DNA of 64,000 bases from an uncultured Roseibium sp. Its GTDB lineage: Bacteria > Pseudomonadota > Alphaproteobacteria > Rhizobiales > Stappiaceae. The notes under the pieces are model-generated. The model ran no database searches and was not told the DNA's origin. It saw nothing but the letters and a program-made list of their open reading frames with translations. Location: positions 248,001 to 312,000 of the forward strand of contig NZ_OY780957.1 in the NCBI RefSeq assembly GCF_963675985.1, given 5' to 3'. Positions 1-9,552 of this stretch are shown piece after piece; the first letter of the stretch is position 1, and the number at the start of each line of letters is the position of its first letter. A program made the position numbers and the translations under genes.

Positions 1-72
1 GAGCCGACCTTGCGCGTGGTGAAGGTCGATGACACGCCCCAAAAAGACATGGTGCGCCGCAAGATTTTGTGA
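1..72 (+). CDS. 3' end of an unidentified upstream gene (partial)
   Basis: The frame is open from base 1 and encodes 23 residues ending KDMVRRKIL before TGA at 70-72. Its composition (charged, RR/KK-rich end) looks like a genuine C-terminus, and the next gene begins 40 bases later on the same strand, which fits an operon. Too little is present to name a family, and a chance open frame cannot be excluded. Confidence 0.4.
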   Translation, partial: EPTLRVVKVDDTPQKDMVRRKIL

Positions 73-112
73 AACCTTCTTATCAAGGAGCAGCAGCCAG
101 ACCGGACGGACC

Positions 113-3100
113 ATGTCGATACGCGCAAGCATCTACCATCTGACCCATTACAGATACGACCGCCCGGTCACGCTCGGGCCCCAGATCATCCGTCTGAGGC
201 CCGCGCCGCACAGCCGGACGCGGGTCCTGTCCCATTCGCTGAAAGTCAGCCCCGGCGATCATTTCGTCAATCACCAGCAGGACCCTTACGGCAACTGGCT
301 GGCCCGTTTCGTGTTCCCCGAACCAGTGCGGGAATTCAAGATCGAGGTCGATCTGGTCGCCGACATGTCGGTCTACAATCCGTTCGACTTCTTCGTCGAG
401 GAAGAGGCGGAGCACTGGCCCTTCGACTACCCTTCCGAACTTCGCGACGATCTTGAAATCTACAAAAAGACCGAGCCGGTCGGCCCCAGGCTCCAGGCCT
501 TCCTCGACGCCACGCCGAGAGATCGGACCCGGACGGTCGATTTCATCGTCGGCCTCAACGCCCGCGTCGCCAACGAAGTCGGCTATGTGATCCGCATGGA
601 ACCGGGCGTGCAGACCCCGGAGGAAACCCTTGAACACGCGAAAGGGTCCTGCCGGGACTCCAGCTGGCTGCTTGTACAGATCCTGCGCAATCTCGGCTTC
701 GCCGCCCGTTTCGTCTCCGGGTACCTGATCCAGCTGAAACCGGACCTGGAGGCCCTGGACGGTCCTTCGGGCACGGATCACGACTTTACCGATCTTCATG
801 CCTGGGTGGAGGTGTACCTTCCCGGAGCCGGCTGGATCGGACTGGATCCGACCTCCGGGCTTCTTGCCGGCGAAAGCCATATTCCGCTGGCCGGCACGCC
901 GCATTACCGAAACGCCGCCCCGATCTCGGGCATGGCGAGTGCTGCGGAAGTGGACTTTTCCTTCGACATGAAGGTTGCCCGCGTCGCCGAACACCCACGC
1001 ATCACCATGCCCTTTTCCGACGATGCCTGGGACGCCCTCAACGATCTGGGTGAAAAGGTCGACCGGGAGCTTGAGAACGAGGACATCCGCCTTACCATGG
1101 GCGGCGAACCGACCTTTGTTTCCATCGACGATTTCGAATCCGAGGAATGGAACACGGATGCGGTCGGCCCGACAAAACGCGCGCTGGCGGACAAGCTGAT
1201 CCGGCGGCTGCGCGCGCGGTTCGCTCCGGGAGGCTTCCTGCATTACGGTCAGGGCAAGTGGTATCCGGGCGAAACCCTGCCGCGCTGGACCTTTTCCCTC
1301 TACTGGCGCCGCGACAGCAAACCGATCTGGCAGAACCCTGACCTGATCGCCAACGAAGGCGACAAGACAGCCGCCTCGGAAAAGGAAGCCGAGGCCTTGC
1401 TCAAGGGCATTGCCGAGGAACTCGAGGTTCAGCCGGACTATGTGGTCCCGGCTTACGAGGATCCGGCGGAATGGCTGGTCAAGGAATCCAACCTGCCGGT
1501 CAACGTCACTCCTAAGAATTCGGAACTGGAAGATGCGGAGGCGCGCCACCGTATCGCCCGGGTGTTCGACCGCGGCCTGACCCATCCGAGCGGCTATGTC
1601 CTGCCGATCCAGCGCTGGCAGGCAAAGTCGGCGGGAACCGGCTGGCGTTCGGAACGCTGGAAGCTGCGCCGCGACGCCCTGTTCCTGGTGCCCGGTGACA
1701 GCCCGGTCGGATACCGACTGCCGCTGGAAGCACTGCCCCATTTGTCCAAGGCCCAGTATCCCTACATCAACACCGCCGACCCAACGGAACCGCGCGATCC
1801 TCTGCCCGAGTTCCAGGCCGGACCGCGTCAGGACCGGGATCAGGCTGTGGCCCATTTCACCGCGTCCGAAGCAGGCCAGGCCAGGACCGAACAAGCGCTT
1901 TCCGAAGATCCCGGCGACGACGCGGTCCGTACGGCCATGAGCGTGGAGCCGCGCGACGGCCGGCTTTGCGTGTTCATGCCCCCGGTCGAGCGGATCGAGG
2001 ATTATCTGGAACTCGTCTCGGCTGCTGAAGCATCCGCCGCCAAACTGGGGCTCAAGGTTCACATCGAAGGTTATGCCCCGCCGACCGATCCGCGCATGAA
2101 CGTCATCCGCGTCGCCCCGGACCCGGGCGTGATCGAGGTCAATATTCATCCGGCCTCGACCTGGAAGGAATGTGTGGCGACGACCGAAGCGATCTATGAA
2201 GAGGCCCGGCAAACCCGGCTCGGCGCCGAAAAATTCATGATCGACGGCAAGCACACGGGCACCGGCGGCGGCAACCATGTGGTGGTGGGCGGCGCGACCC
2301 CGCTCGACAGCCCCTTCCTGCGCCGTCCCGACCTGCTGCGCAGCCTGATCCTGCACTGGCAGCGCCATCCAAGCCTATCCTATCTGTTTTCCGGGCTGTT
2401 CATCGGCCCGACCAGCCAGGCGCCCCGTGTGGACGAGGCCCGCCACGACGGGCTCTACGAGCTGGAAATCGCCCTGTCCCAGATCAAAGCGCCCGATGAA
2501 GGCCCCACGCCCTTCCCATGGCTGGTGGACCGCCTGCTGCGAAATCTTCTCGTGGACGTGACCGGCAACACCCACCGGGCGGAAATCTGCATCGACAAGA
2601 TGTATTCGCCCGACGGCCCCACCGGACGTCTCGGCCTGATCGAGTTTCGTGGCTTCGAAATGCCTCCGGACCCGCGCATGAGCCTTGCCCAGCAGCTCCT
2701 GATCCGTGCCCTGGTCGCACGGCTGTGGAAACAGCCGCTCGGCGGACATCTGACCCGTTGGGGCACCGCACTGCACGACCGCTTCATGCTGCCCCATTTC
2801 ATCTGGAACGACTTCCTGGAAGTGCTGCGCGACCTGGAACAGCATGGTTTTCCGATGCGACCGGACTGGTTCATCGCCCAGTCGGAATTCCGCTTCCCAT
2901 TCTACGGCGAAATCGAGGTCGAAGGTGTCCAGCTCGAACTCCGTCAGGCACTGGAACCCTGGCATGTGCTCGGCGAAACCGGCGCCATCGGCGGCACCGT
3001 CCGCTATACCGACAGTTCGACGGAACGGCTGCAGGTGAAGCTGACCACCACCGATCCGGCCCGCTACATCGTGACCTGCAACGGCCGGCGCATTCCCTTG

Positions 3101-3442
3101 CAGAAAACGGAAACCAACGGGGTCGCCGTTGCCGGCGTGCGCTACAAGGCCTGGCAGCCCGCCATGGCCCTTCACCCGGTCCATCCGGTCGATGCGCCGC
3201 TGACCTTCGACATCTATGACCGGTGGAGCAAACGGGCGATCGGCGGTTGCGTTTATCACGTCGCCCATCCCGGAGGACGCAGTTACGAGACATTTCCTGT
3301 GAATGGCAACGAAGCGCAGGCCCGCCGACTTGCCCGTTTCGAGCCGCACGGTCACACTCCCGGCCAGTATCAACCTGCGGAAGAATACCCGCATCCGGAG
3401 TTCCCTCTCACGCTCGACCTGAGACGGCCGGCAGGAATCTGA
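113..3442 (+). CDS. Transglutaminase-like cysteine protease fused to DUF2126
   Basis: A 1109-residue protein. The N-terminal ~85 residues match the beta-rich domain that precedes bacterial transglutaminases. A transglutaminase core follows with a visible triad: Cys180 (KGSCRDSS), His229 (DLHAWVEVY) and Asp245 (GLDPTSG). The remaining ~800 residues are the DUF2126 (COG4196) region, with GGGNHVVVGG and RGFEMPPDPRM blocks. The start at 113 is chosen because MSIRASIYHLTHYRYDRPV is where family homology begins and GGACGGA lies just upstream; a longer open frame from 29 adds 28 unlike residues. It heads a cassette with an ATP-grasp/alpha-E protein and a second transglutaminase. This set is known as a conserved, little-characterised peptide-ligation or peptide-modification system; the substrate is unknown. 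No signal peptide is seen, so it is probably cytoplasmic. Confidence 0.9.
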   Translation: MSIRASIYHLTHYRYDRPVTLGPQIIRLRPAPHSRTRVLSHSLKVSPGDHFVNHQQDPYGNWLARFVFPEPVREFKIEVDLVADMSVYNPFDFFVEEEAEHWPFDYPSELRDDLEIYKKTEPVGPRLQAFLDATPRDRTRTVDFIVGLNARVANEVGYVIRMEPGVQTPEETLEHAKGSCRDSSWLLVQILRNLGFAARFVSGYLIQLKPDLEALDGPSGTDHDFTDLHAWVEVYLPGAGWIGLDPTSGLLAGESHIPLAGTPHYRNAAPISGMASAAEVDFSFDMKVARVAEHPRITMPFSDDAWDALNDLGEKVDRELENEDIRLTMGGEPTFVSIDDFESEEWNTDAVGPTKRALADKLIRRLRARFAPGGFLHYGQGKWYPGETLPRWTFSLYWRRDSKPIWQNPDLIANEGDKTAASEKEAEALLKGIAEELEVQPDYVVPAYEDPAEWLVKESNLPVNVTPKNSELEDAEARHRIARVFDRGLTHPSGYVLPIQRWQAKSAGTGWRSERWKLRRDALFLVPGDSPVGYRLPLEALPHLSKAQYPYINTADPTEPRDPLPEFQAGPRQDRDQAVAHFTASEAGQARTEQALSEDPGDDAVRTAMSVEPRDGRLCVFMPPVERIEDYLELVSAAEASAAKLGLKVHIEGYAPPTDPRMNVIRVAPDPGVIEVNIHPASTWKECVATTEAIYEEARQTRLGAEKFMIDGKHTGTGGGNHVVVGGATPLDSPFLRRPDLLRSLILHWQRHPSLSYLFSGLFIGPTSQAPRVDEARHDGLYELEIALSQIKAPDEGPTPFPWLVDRLLRNLLVDVTGNTHRAEICIDKMYSPDGPTGRLGLIEFRGFEMPPDPRMSLAQQLLIRALVARLWKQPLGGHLTRWGTALHDRFMLPHFIWNDFLEVLRDLEQHGFPMRPDWFIAQSEFRFPFYGEIEVEGVQLELRQALEPWHVLGETGAIGGTVRYTDSSTERLQVKLTTTDPARYIVTCNGRRIPLQKTETNGVAVAGVRYKAWQPAMALHPVHPVDAPLTFDIYDRWSKRAIGGCVYHVAHPGGRSYETFPVNGNEAQARRLARFEPHGHTPGQYQPAEEYPHPEFPLTLDLRRPAGI

Positions 3443-3446
3443 CGAT

Positions 3447-5852
3447 ATGGGACTGGATCTGCCATCGGAAAAAACGGAGGGTGTGCTCGGCCTGCTGCGC
3501 ACGTATCGTCCGCCTGCGGGCGTTGCCGATGAATTGCTGGACCCCAATGGCGCGGTCCGCCCCGTCTGGCGATCCTTCCTGACCCATCTGTCCAAACTGT
3601 CTGCCAATGACATTGCCCAGCGGTTTTCCCGCGGCGACCAGTATCTCAGGGACGCCGGCGTTTTCTTCCGCCAATACGGCGAGCAGGAGGCGATCGAACG
3701 CGAGTGGCCTCTGAGCCATGTCCCGGTCCTGATCGATGCCAACGAATGGCAGGAGATCGCGGACGGCCTGATCCAGCGCGCGGAACTTCTGGAAGACGTG
3801 GTCGCCGATCTCTATGGCCCCAACCGTCTGGTGGCGGAAGGCTTCCTGCCGGCCTGCATGGTCGGCCGCAGCCCGGAATGGCTGCGTCCGCTGGTCGGCG
3901 TCACACCGCGTTCCGGCAAGTTCCTCCATTTCCTGGCATTCGAGATCGGCCGGGGCCCCGACGGACGGTGGTGGGTGCTGGGCGACCGGACGCAAGCCCC
4001 CTCCGGCGCGGGCTTTGCCCTGGAAAACCGGGTCGCCACGGGGCGGGTGTTCAACGATTTCTATGCCCGCGCCAATGTTCAGCGCCTTGCGGGATTTTTC
4101 CGCAGGTTTCGCGATCAGCTTCAGGCGCTCAGGGAAGAAACGGACAGCCGCGTGGCGATCCTGACACCCGGGCTGATGAACGACACTTATTTCGAGCACG
4201 CCTATATTGCCCGTTATCTCGGCTTCATGCTGCTGGAGGGCGAGGATCTCACGGTCGAAAACGGCAATCTCATGGTTCGCACCGTTGCCGGCCTGAGGCC
4301 GGTCAACGTGCTCTGGCGCCGCCTGGATGCGGCCTGGAGCGATCCGCTCGAACTCGATGAGCGGTCGCGGCTCGGCACGCCGGGGCTTGTCGAAGCCGTG
4401 CGGAGCGGCAGCGTCACGATGATCAACGCCCTGGGCGCGGGTATCCTGGAAACACGCGCGCTGCTCGCCTTCCTGCCGAGAATTTGCGAGGCCTGGAAAG
4501 GCGAGGCACTGAAGCTCCCCAACATCGCAACCTGGTGGTGCGGCGACGAAAGCGCCCGGGACTATGTCATGCAAAACGCCGGTCAGATGATGATCAGCCG
4601 CGCCCTGTCCACGGGCCTGCCGTTCGAGACATCGGCGGACAATGTTATCGCCGGACGGTTTACGGGCGAAAACGGACAGTCCCTCGCCGAATGGATCGCG
4701 GCAAAAGGCAACACTCTGGTCGGCCAGGAGGCCGTCACCCTGTCGACCACGCCGGCCTGCATCGATGGCACACTCGTGCCGCGGCCGATGAGCCTCCGGG
4801 TCTTTCTGGCCAGAACCGCCGAGGGCTGGGAAGTCATGTCGGGCGGATTTGCCCGGATCGGCAACTCGGACGATGCCAGCGCCATCGCCATGCAATCCGG
4901 CGGTTCGGCGGCCGACGTCTGGGTCGTCGGCGGCCAGTCGACCCGCTCCGACACCCTGCTGCAGCACCCTGACGCCCCCTATCTGCGCAGCCAGCCCGGC
5001 GTCCTGCCGTCACGCGCGGCCGACAACCTGTTCTGGCTCGGCCGTTATGTGGAACGCGCGGAAGGAGCGATCCGGCTTCTGCGGGCCTATCATGCCCGCC
5101 TTGCGGAAACCGACGATCCGAACTCGCCCCTCGTCAGTGCGGCCGCCGCCTTTCTGGGGGGAAAGGGCGTCGATCCGACGGAGCCGGTTCCCGAAAGCCT
5201 CCATGCCATGCTGACGTCCGCGGTCTTCAGCGCCAGCAAGGTGCGTGACCGCTTTTCCGTGGACGGCTGGCTGGCTCTGAACGATCTGGCCGAAACCACC
5301 GAGAAAATGCGCGCAACCGCTGTTGCCGGCGACGACGCCGCCCACGCCATGGGCATTCTGCTGCGCAAGATCACCGGCTTTTCCGGCCTCGTGCATGAAA
5401 ACATGTACCGGTTCACCGGCTGGCGCTTTCTCGGGATCGGTCGCTCGCTGGAACGCGCCATGGCCATGGCGGATCTGCTCGCCGTCTTCACCGCCGACGA
5501 TGCACCCGAAGGCGCCCTCGAACTCATCCTCGAGGTCGGCGACAGCTCCATGTCGATGAACCGCCGTTACACGGTATCGGTCAGTCCGGTCCCGGTTCTC
5601 GACCTGCTGGCACTGGACACGAAGAATCCGCGGTCGATTCTCTACCAGTTGAACGAGATGAAGGACCACCTGTCGGTGCTTCCGGGTGCTGACCGGTACG
5701 GCCAGTTGTCCGACCTGTCCCGCTCCATGCTGGAAGTTCACACCAGCCTGTCCGTCTCGACACCGGAAACGCTCACGACGGAGGAACTCAACGCCTTGAG
5801 CGCACGCATCTCATCCCTGTCCGACGGGCTGTCCACGGCTTACATTCGCTGA
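3447..5852 (+). CDS. Circularly permuted ATP-grasp protein fused to alpha-E domain
   Basis: An 801-residue two-domain protein starting 5 bases after the preceding stop, so it is surely co-transcribed. Residues ~80-480 carry the circularly permuted ATP-grasp fold (COG2308, DUF404/DUF407), seen in YFEHAYIARYLGFMLLEGEDL, the VLWRRLDAAWSDPLEL region and LPNIATWWCGDESARDYV. Residues ~515-800 are an all-helical alpha-E domain (DUF403, COG2307), beginning near ADNLFWLGRYVERAEGAIRL. The two domains are separate neighbouring genes in many genomes and are fused here. Family knowledge predicts ATP-dependent amide or peptide bond formation by the ATP-grasp part, with alpha-E as a partner of unknown mechanism. 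The adjacent transglutaminase-like proteins suggest that a peptide is made and then cleaved or cross-linked; that is inference. Confidence 0.9.
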   Translation: MGLDLPSEKTEGVLGLLRTYRPPAGVADELLDPNGAVRPVWRSFLTHLSKLSANDIAQRFSRGDQYLRDAGVFFRQYGEQEAIEREWPLSHVPVLIDANEWQEIADGLIQRAELLEDVVADLYGPNRLVAEGFLPACMVGRSPEWLRPLVGVTPRSGKFLHFLAFEIGRGPDGRWWVLGDRTQAPSGAGFALENRVATGRVFNDFYARANVQRLAGFFRRFRDQLQALREETDSRVAILTPGLMNDTYFEHAYIARYLGFMLLEGEDLTVENGNLMVRTVAGLRPVNVLWRRLDAAWSDPLELDERSRLGTPGLVEAVRSGSVTMINALGAGILETRALLAFLPRICEAWKGEALKLPNIATWWCGDESARDYVMQNAGQMMISRALSTGLPFETSADNVIAGRFTGENGQSLAEWIAAKGNTLVGQEAVTLSTTPACIDGTLVPRPMSLRVFLARTAEGWEVMSGGFARIGNSDDASAIAMQSGGSAADVWVVGGQSTRSDTLLQHPDAPYLRSQPGVLPSRAADNLFWLGRYVERAEGAIRLLRAYHARLAETDDPNSPLVSAAAAFLGGKGVDPTEPVPESLHAMLTSAVFSASKVRDRFSVDGWLALNDLAETTEKMRATAVAGDDAAHAMGILLRKITGFSGLVHENMYRFTGWRFLGIGRSLERAMAMADLLAVFTADDAPEGALELILEVGDSSMSMNRRYTVSVSPVPVLDLLALDTKNPRSILYQLNEMKDHLSVLPGADRYGQLSDLSRSMLEVHTSLSVSTPETLTTEELNALSARISSLSDGLSTAYIR

Positions 5853-5861
5853 GAGGCTGAC

Positions 5862-6737
5862 GTGCTCTACGATATTTCCCTCTCGATCACCTATGAATAT
5901 GCAAGCGAAGCAAACGGCGGCCGGCACGCGCTGCGTCTATTGCCCGCCGATATTCAGGGCGAACAGCGGCTGGTTGCCGGCAGGCTGGATGCGGATCCGC
6001 AACCGGATGAGCGAACCGACCGGATCGACTTCTTCGGAAACAACGTGTCCGACATTGTCTACCGGTCTTCGCATTCCGACATTGCCTTCAGCATTCATGC
6101 GCGCGTCGACCGCACGGCGGCGCCTGTCGGGTTCGACATTTCGCCTCCGCTCACCATGTTGCCTCAGGAGCTTGACAGCATTCGGTCGATGGACGCACGT
6201 CAACCGGTTCACTTCATGGATCGCTCGCCCCGCATCACGCTGGATCCCGAGTTCACCGGCTATGCCAGCAGCCTCACCGATCCCGGAATGAGTATTCTCG
6301 CGGCGGTCGAAACGATCGGGCAAGCGCTTCACCGCGACATGACCTTCGACGCAACGGCGACCACAGTTCAGACGACGGCGATGGAAGCCTTTCAAAACCG
6401 CCACGGCGTTTGTCAGGATTTCACCCACATCATGATCTCATGCCTCAGGGGCATCGGCATCCCGGCCGGCTATGTCAGCGGCTTTTTGCGGACGATTCCG
6501 CCGGAAGGCTCGGAACGGCTGGAGGGCGCAGATGCGATGCATGCCTGGGTCCGGGCATGGTGCGGCATCGAAATCGGCTGGGTCGAATACGATCCTACCA
6601 ACGCGCAGCGCGTCGGCCAGGATCACATCGTCATCGCCCGCGGCCGCGATTATTCCGACATCTCCCCGGTCAAGGGCGTGATGCGCACATCCGGCGGACA
6701 GACAACCGATCAAAAAGTCGACGTGATACCGCTTTAG
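5862..6737 (+). CDS. Small transglutaminase-like protease
   Basis: A 291-residue transglutaminase-family protein (COG1305 type) with an N-terminal beta domain (residues ~1-80) and a C-terminal core. The triad is intact: Cys184 (RHGVCQDFTH), His227 (DAMHAWVRAW) and Asp244 (VEYDPTN). The start is a GTG 9 bases after the previous stop; the upstream GAGAGG can serve as ribosome binding site and the N-terminus MLYDISLSITYEY matches family starts. It is the third gene of the cassette and is about a quarter the size of the first transglutaminase. Such enzymes usually act as cysteine peptidases or amidases; no substrate can be deduced. It converges on a RidA gene six bases downstream. Confidence 0.9.
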   Translation: MLYDISLSITYEYASEANGGRHALRLLPADIQGEQRLVAGRLDADPQPDERTDRIDFFGNNVSDIVYRSSHSDIAFSIHARVDRTAAPVGFDISPPLTMLPQELDSIRSMDARQPVHFMDRSPRITLDPEFTGYASSLTDPGMSILAAVETIGQALHRDMTFDATATTVQTTAMEAFQNRHGVCQDFTHIMISCLRGIGIPAGYVSGFLRTIPPEGSERLEGADAMHAWVRAWCGIEIGWVEYDPTNAQRVGQDHIVIARGRDYSDISPVKGVMRTSGGQTTDQKVDVIPL

Positions 6738-6743
6738 AGCCGG

Positions 6744-7133
6744 CTATTTTTCCGGCCGACGCGCGACGAGATCGATCTCGATCAGCGCGTCATAAGCAAG
6801 GCCGGTGACGCCGATGCAAGTGCGTGCCGGAAGGCGCCCTTCGGCGAAGAAGCTGCGATAGGTTTCGTTCATGGCGTCGTAGTCTTCCTGGAACCGGGTC
6901 AGATAAACCCGCGCCATCACCACATGTTCCAGAGCGAGATCGAGGCCCGTAAGAACGGTGCGCAGGTTCTCCATCACGTTACGCGTCTGCGCTTCGATCC
7001 CCTCCGGCAGCACGCCCGGCGCATCCGGCGTATCCGGCATCTGGCCTGTGACGAAGACGAAGCCGTCGGTTTCGACCGCATGGCTGAAAGGCGCGACCGG
7101 CTTCGGACCGTTCGCAATCATGTGAAACTGCAT
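6744..7133 (-). CDS. RidA family enamine/imine deaminase
   Basis: A 129-residue protein of normal RidA (YjgF/YER057c/UK114) length. It keeps the hallmark substrate-binding arginine, Arg104 in LPARTCIGV, and the acidic residue Glu119 in LIEIDLVA, so it should hydrolyse reactive enamine/imine intermediates to keto acids and ammonia. It is the last gene of a minus-strand unit encoding a binding protein, a transporter and two formamidase-family enzymes, 18 bases after the preceding stop. That position suggests a housekeeping role for reactive nitrogen intermediates made by the pathway. Compare the second RidA-like gene at 45.7 kb, which lacks the arginine. Confidence 0.9.
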   Translation of the reverse strand: MQFHMIANGPKPVAPFSHAVETDGFVFVTGQMPDTPDAPGVLPEGIEAQTRNVMENLRTVLTGLDLALEHVVMARVYLTRFQEDYDAMNETYRSFFAEGRLPARTCIGVTGLAYDALIEIDLVARRPEK

Positions 7134-7151
7134 GGGGGCTCCAGTTGTTAG

Positions 7152-9494
7152 TCAGACGTTCGGATTGCGGTCCCTGAACAGGGATTTCCTGATGATCGCG
7201 TGGACGCCCCAGTTGCCGTCGACGACCTGGGTCACGCCGAAATCGACCGCTGCCGACATAAGCGCGATCGCTTCGTCCTCGCTGAGGTTCTGGGTTGCCA
7301 TCAGGAACCGGCGCGCCTTGCGGAAGGCATCTTTCATCGCCAGATCGAGCGAGGATTTGGCATAAACCTGGCTCTGGCCCGTCGCGCCGAATTCGGCGAG
7401 ATAATTGGGATGGCTGAATCCTGTCAGCACCCATTCGTCCGGGGTTTCGATCAGCGGATAGGTGAGATCGGCAAAGAATTGTCCATCCAGGTTCCCCTTC
7501 TTGTGCAGGACGAGCTGGAAAGTGCCGGTCATGGAGCATTCGATCGCCGTTCCGGCAAGTTCGCCGTCCCCCTGCGCCGCATGGGGGTCGCCGATGGAGA
7601 GCAGTCCGCCGGGCACGGAAACAGGAAGATAGATGGCCGAATTCCTGCCCAACCGCCAGTTGTCCAGGTTTCCGCCGAAATAGGCGGGCGGCACCGAATC
7701 GACCAGCGCCGCCTCGCGCGGGGCAAGCGCGATCACGCCGAAATGCGGACGAAGCGGAATTTTCACGCCCCGCAGGACCTGTGCGACCGGATCGATCCGG
7801 TCTTTCGAGACGGGTACGCCGGGATAGTCGTAGGTTTTATGCTCCGTGCCGAACGGATCGGTCTGTGTCTCCCAGCGGTAGGAATAGAGCGCCGTGGCAT
7901 AGGGCTCGGCGGCGTCGGGGAAGATCTCGTAAAGCGTGATGTTTTCCCGCGGTTTCGGGTCCTCGACCAGTTCGCTGTAGTGGTAGCCCCACCACGCGGC
8001 CGCGCTGCTGCCGAAGAAGTGTCCTTCATGGCCGGGGCTCCGGCTCGGGCGCGGGCTTACATCGAGGATACGGACCTCGACCACGTCCCCCGGTTCGGCT
8101 CCCCGGATCGCGATCGGGCCGGTACAGATATGAACGCCGAAGCCCTCGCCCGCGCCTCGGCCGAAGATGGACGCATCCATCGGCCCCGCGCCGCGCCGGT
8201 CGACCGCCTTGTGGTCCGGCGTCCAGTCGAAGACGTTTTCAGCCGCGGCATCGCCCCGGATCATCAGCTCCGGATCGTCGGAAGCGTGCTGTGTCAGGGT
8301 CTCGACCGTGACCGTTTCGCCCGAGTTCACTTCCAGCACCGGGCGCAGCTTGTGACTGAAATAGCCCCAGTGAACGTGCGCGGCATCGACCGGAAGATGA
8401 TGATCGGCGGCATCGTCCCAGGTGTCTGTCGCAACGACTCCCGGCCCGGCACCGTTTTCCTCGACGATCACCCGGGGAGAACGCAGTCGCTTGCCGGTCA
8501 GTGCCTGTTCCGGCCAGCCCCGCTGTTCCACACCCGAACCGGCGTCGAGCCCTTCCGCATGCTTTTTCCGGAACGCGCCCGGAGACAGGCCGAAGCGTTC
8601 CTTGAACAGGCGATTGAAATTGGCGGCATCGTTGAAGCCGCAATCATAGGCGACCTCGGCGACGGGTACGCGGACATCGGCGGGTGACATCAGCGTGGCC
8701 CGCGCGCTTTGCAGCCGCCGCTCGCGGAGATAGAGGCTGAAACTCTCGCCGGTGCCTTCGAACAGCTTTTGCAGATAACGCTCTGAGATCCCTTCCAGCC
8801 GCGCCACGCGGGCCGCGGTCAATTCCGGATCGGCCAACCGGTGCTCGATCGTGCGGGTGATCCGATGAAGCAAGGCCGCGGCGGCAAGACCCGGCGCGTC
8901 AGAACCGGCATGACCGCCGGTTTGCGTCAGCACCGTCAGATAGAGTTCGGCAAGAGAGTGTTCGACCGCATCCCAGTCGCCCGGAGGAAGATGATCCATT
9001 TCTTCCGCCGCGGCTTCCAGCGTCCGACAGATCACGGCTCCAAGACCGGCCGGTGCAAAGACACGCGGCTCAGCAAGACCGCCGAAGCCGGTCCTCCGAC
9101 CGTTGAAGAAATCCTCCGCCACCGACAGCGCCACCATCCGGACGCCATTGGGGCAGGAGAGCTGCCACGGGCCTGCAGGCGGCAATGCGACAAGGCTTCC
9201 AGCAGGTATGCTGATTTCCGCATCGGCCGTTTCAATGACGGCCGCGTCGTTTAGGACCAGCAGCAGCAGCGGAAGCCGGCCGCGCAGGGGATGCGGGGAA
9301 AGGGTTTGCGATTCCGCCGTCAGGCGCGCCACCTGAACCCCGTTGCCACCACCGTTCAAAACCGCGTTGGCATAGCCGTCGAGCCCGTTGCCCGATTGAT
9401 CCGAACTAAGGCCGATTTCAGCGAGCAGATCCAGCCAGGCCCCGTGGCGGGTCCCTTCGGTATATGCCTCACTGATAAACTGCCTGATGTTCAT
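7152..9494 (-). CDS. AraC-type regulator fused to acetamidase/formamidase
   Basis: A 780-residue fusion. Residues ~1-205 form a cupin-like sensor region (MNIRQFISEAYTEG; LSPHPLRGRLPLLLLVL). Residues ~215-312 are an AraC/XylS DNA-binding domain with two helix-turn-helix units (ISERYLQKLFEGTGESFSLYL and VAYDCGFNDAANFNRLFKERFGLSPGAFRKKH). Residues ~370-775 are a full acetamidase/formamidase (FmdA/AmdA) domain from VHWGYFSHKLRPVLEV to GNWGVHAIIRKSLF, clearly paralogous to the separate enzyme encoded just upstream. The start is set at 9494, with GGAAACAGGG upstream; a longer frame to 9704 adds a low-complexity stretch that looks untranslated. No frameshift or stop separates the halves, so it should be made as one polypeptide. 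It may be a DNA-binding regulator whose enzymatic module senses or processes amides. Confidence 0.85.
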   Translation of the reverse strand: MNIRQFISEAYTEGTRHGAWLDLLAEIGLSSDQSGNGLDGYANAVLNGGGNGVQVARLTAESQTLSPHPLRGRLPLLLLVLNDAAVIETADAEISIPAGSLVALPPAGPWQLSCPNGVRMVALSVAEDFFNGRRTGFGGLAEPRVFAPAGLGAVICRTLEAAAEEMDHLPPGDWDAVEHSLAELYLTVLTQTGGHAGSDAPGLAAAALLHRITRTIEHRLADPELTAARVARLEGISERYLQKLFEGTGESFSLYLRERRLQSARATLMSPADVRVPVAEVAYDCGFNDAANFNRLFKERFGLSPGAFRKKHAEGLDAGSGVEQRGWPEQALTGKRLRSPRVIVEENGAGPGVVATDTWDDAADHHLPVDAAHVHWGYFSHKLRPVLEVNSGETVTVETLTQHASDDPELMIRGDAAAENVFDWTPDHKAVDRRGAGPMDASIFGRGAGEGFGVHICTGPIAIRGAEPGDVVEVRILDVSPRPSRSPGHEGHFFGSSAAAWWGYHYSELVEDPKPRENITLYEIFPDAAEPYATALYSYRWETQTDPFGTEHKTYDYPGVPVSKDRIDPVAQVLRGVKIPLRPHFGVIALAPREAALVDSVPPAYFGGNLDNWRLGRNSAIYLPVSVPGGLLSIGDPHAAQGDGELAGTAIECSMTGTFQLVLHKKGNLDGQFFADLTYPLIETPDEWVLTGFSHPNYLAEFGATGQSQVYAKSSLDLAMKDAFRKARRFLMATQNLSEDEAIALMSAAVDFGVTQVVDGNWGVHAIIRKSLFRDRNPNV

Positions 9495-9552
9495 CCCTGT
9501 TTCCGCTGGGCGCCCGGCAGACGCGTCCGCGCTGCCGGATGAGTGACGAGAT

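Noticed and set aside
83..2368. Long minus-strand open frame (761 codons) opposite the large transglutaminase gene
   Set aside because: No recognisable domain, no ribosome site, and the plus-strand protein has clear catalytic motifs; GC-rich codon bias creates long antisense frames.
6740..6757. GCCGG...CCGGC around CTATTTTT as a terminator between the transglutaminase and RidA genes
   Set aside because: Only five base pairs, and the T-run is in the loop instead of after the stem.
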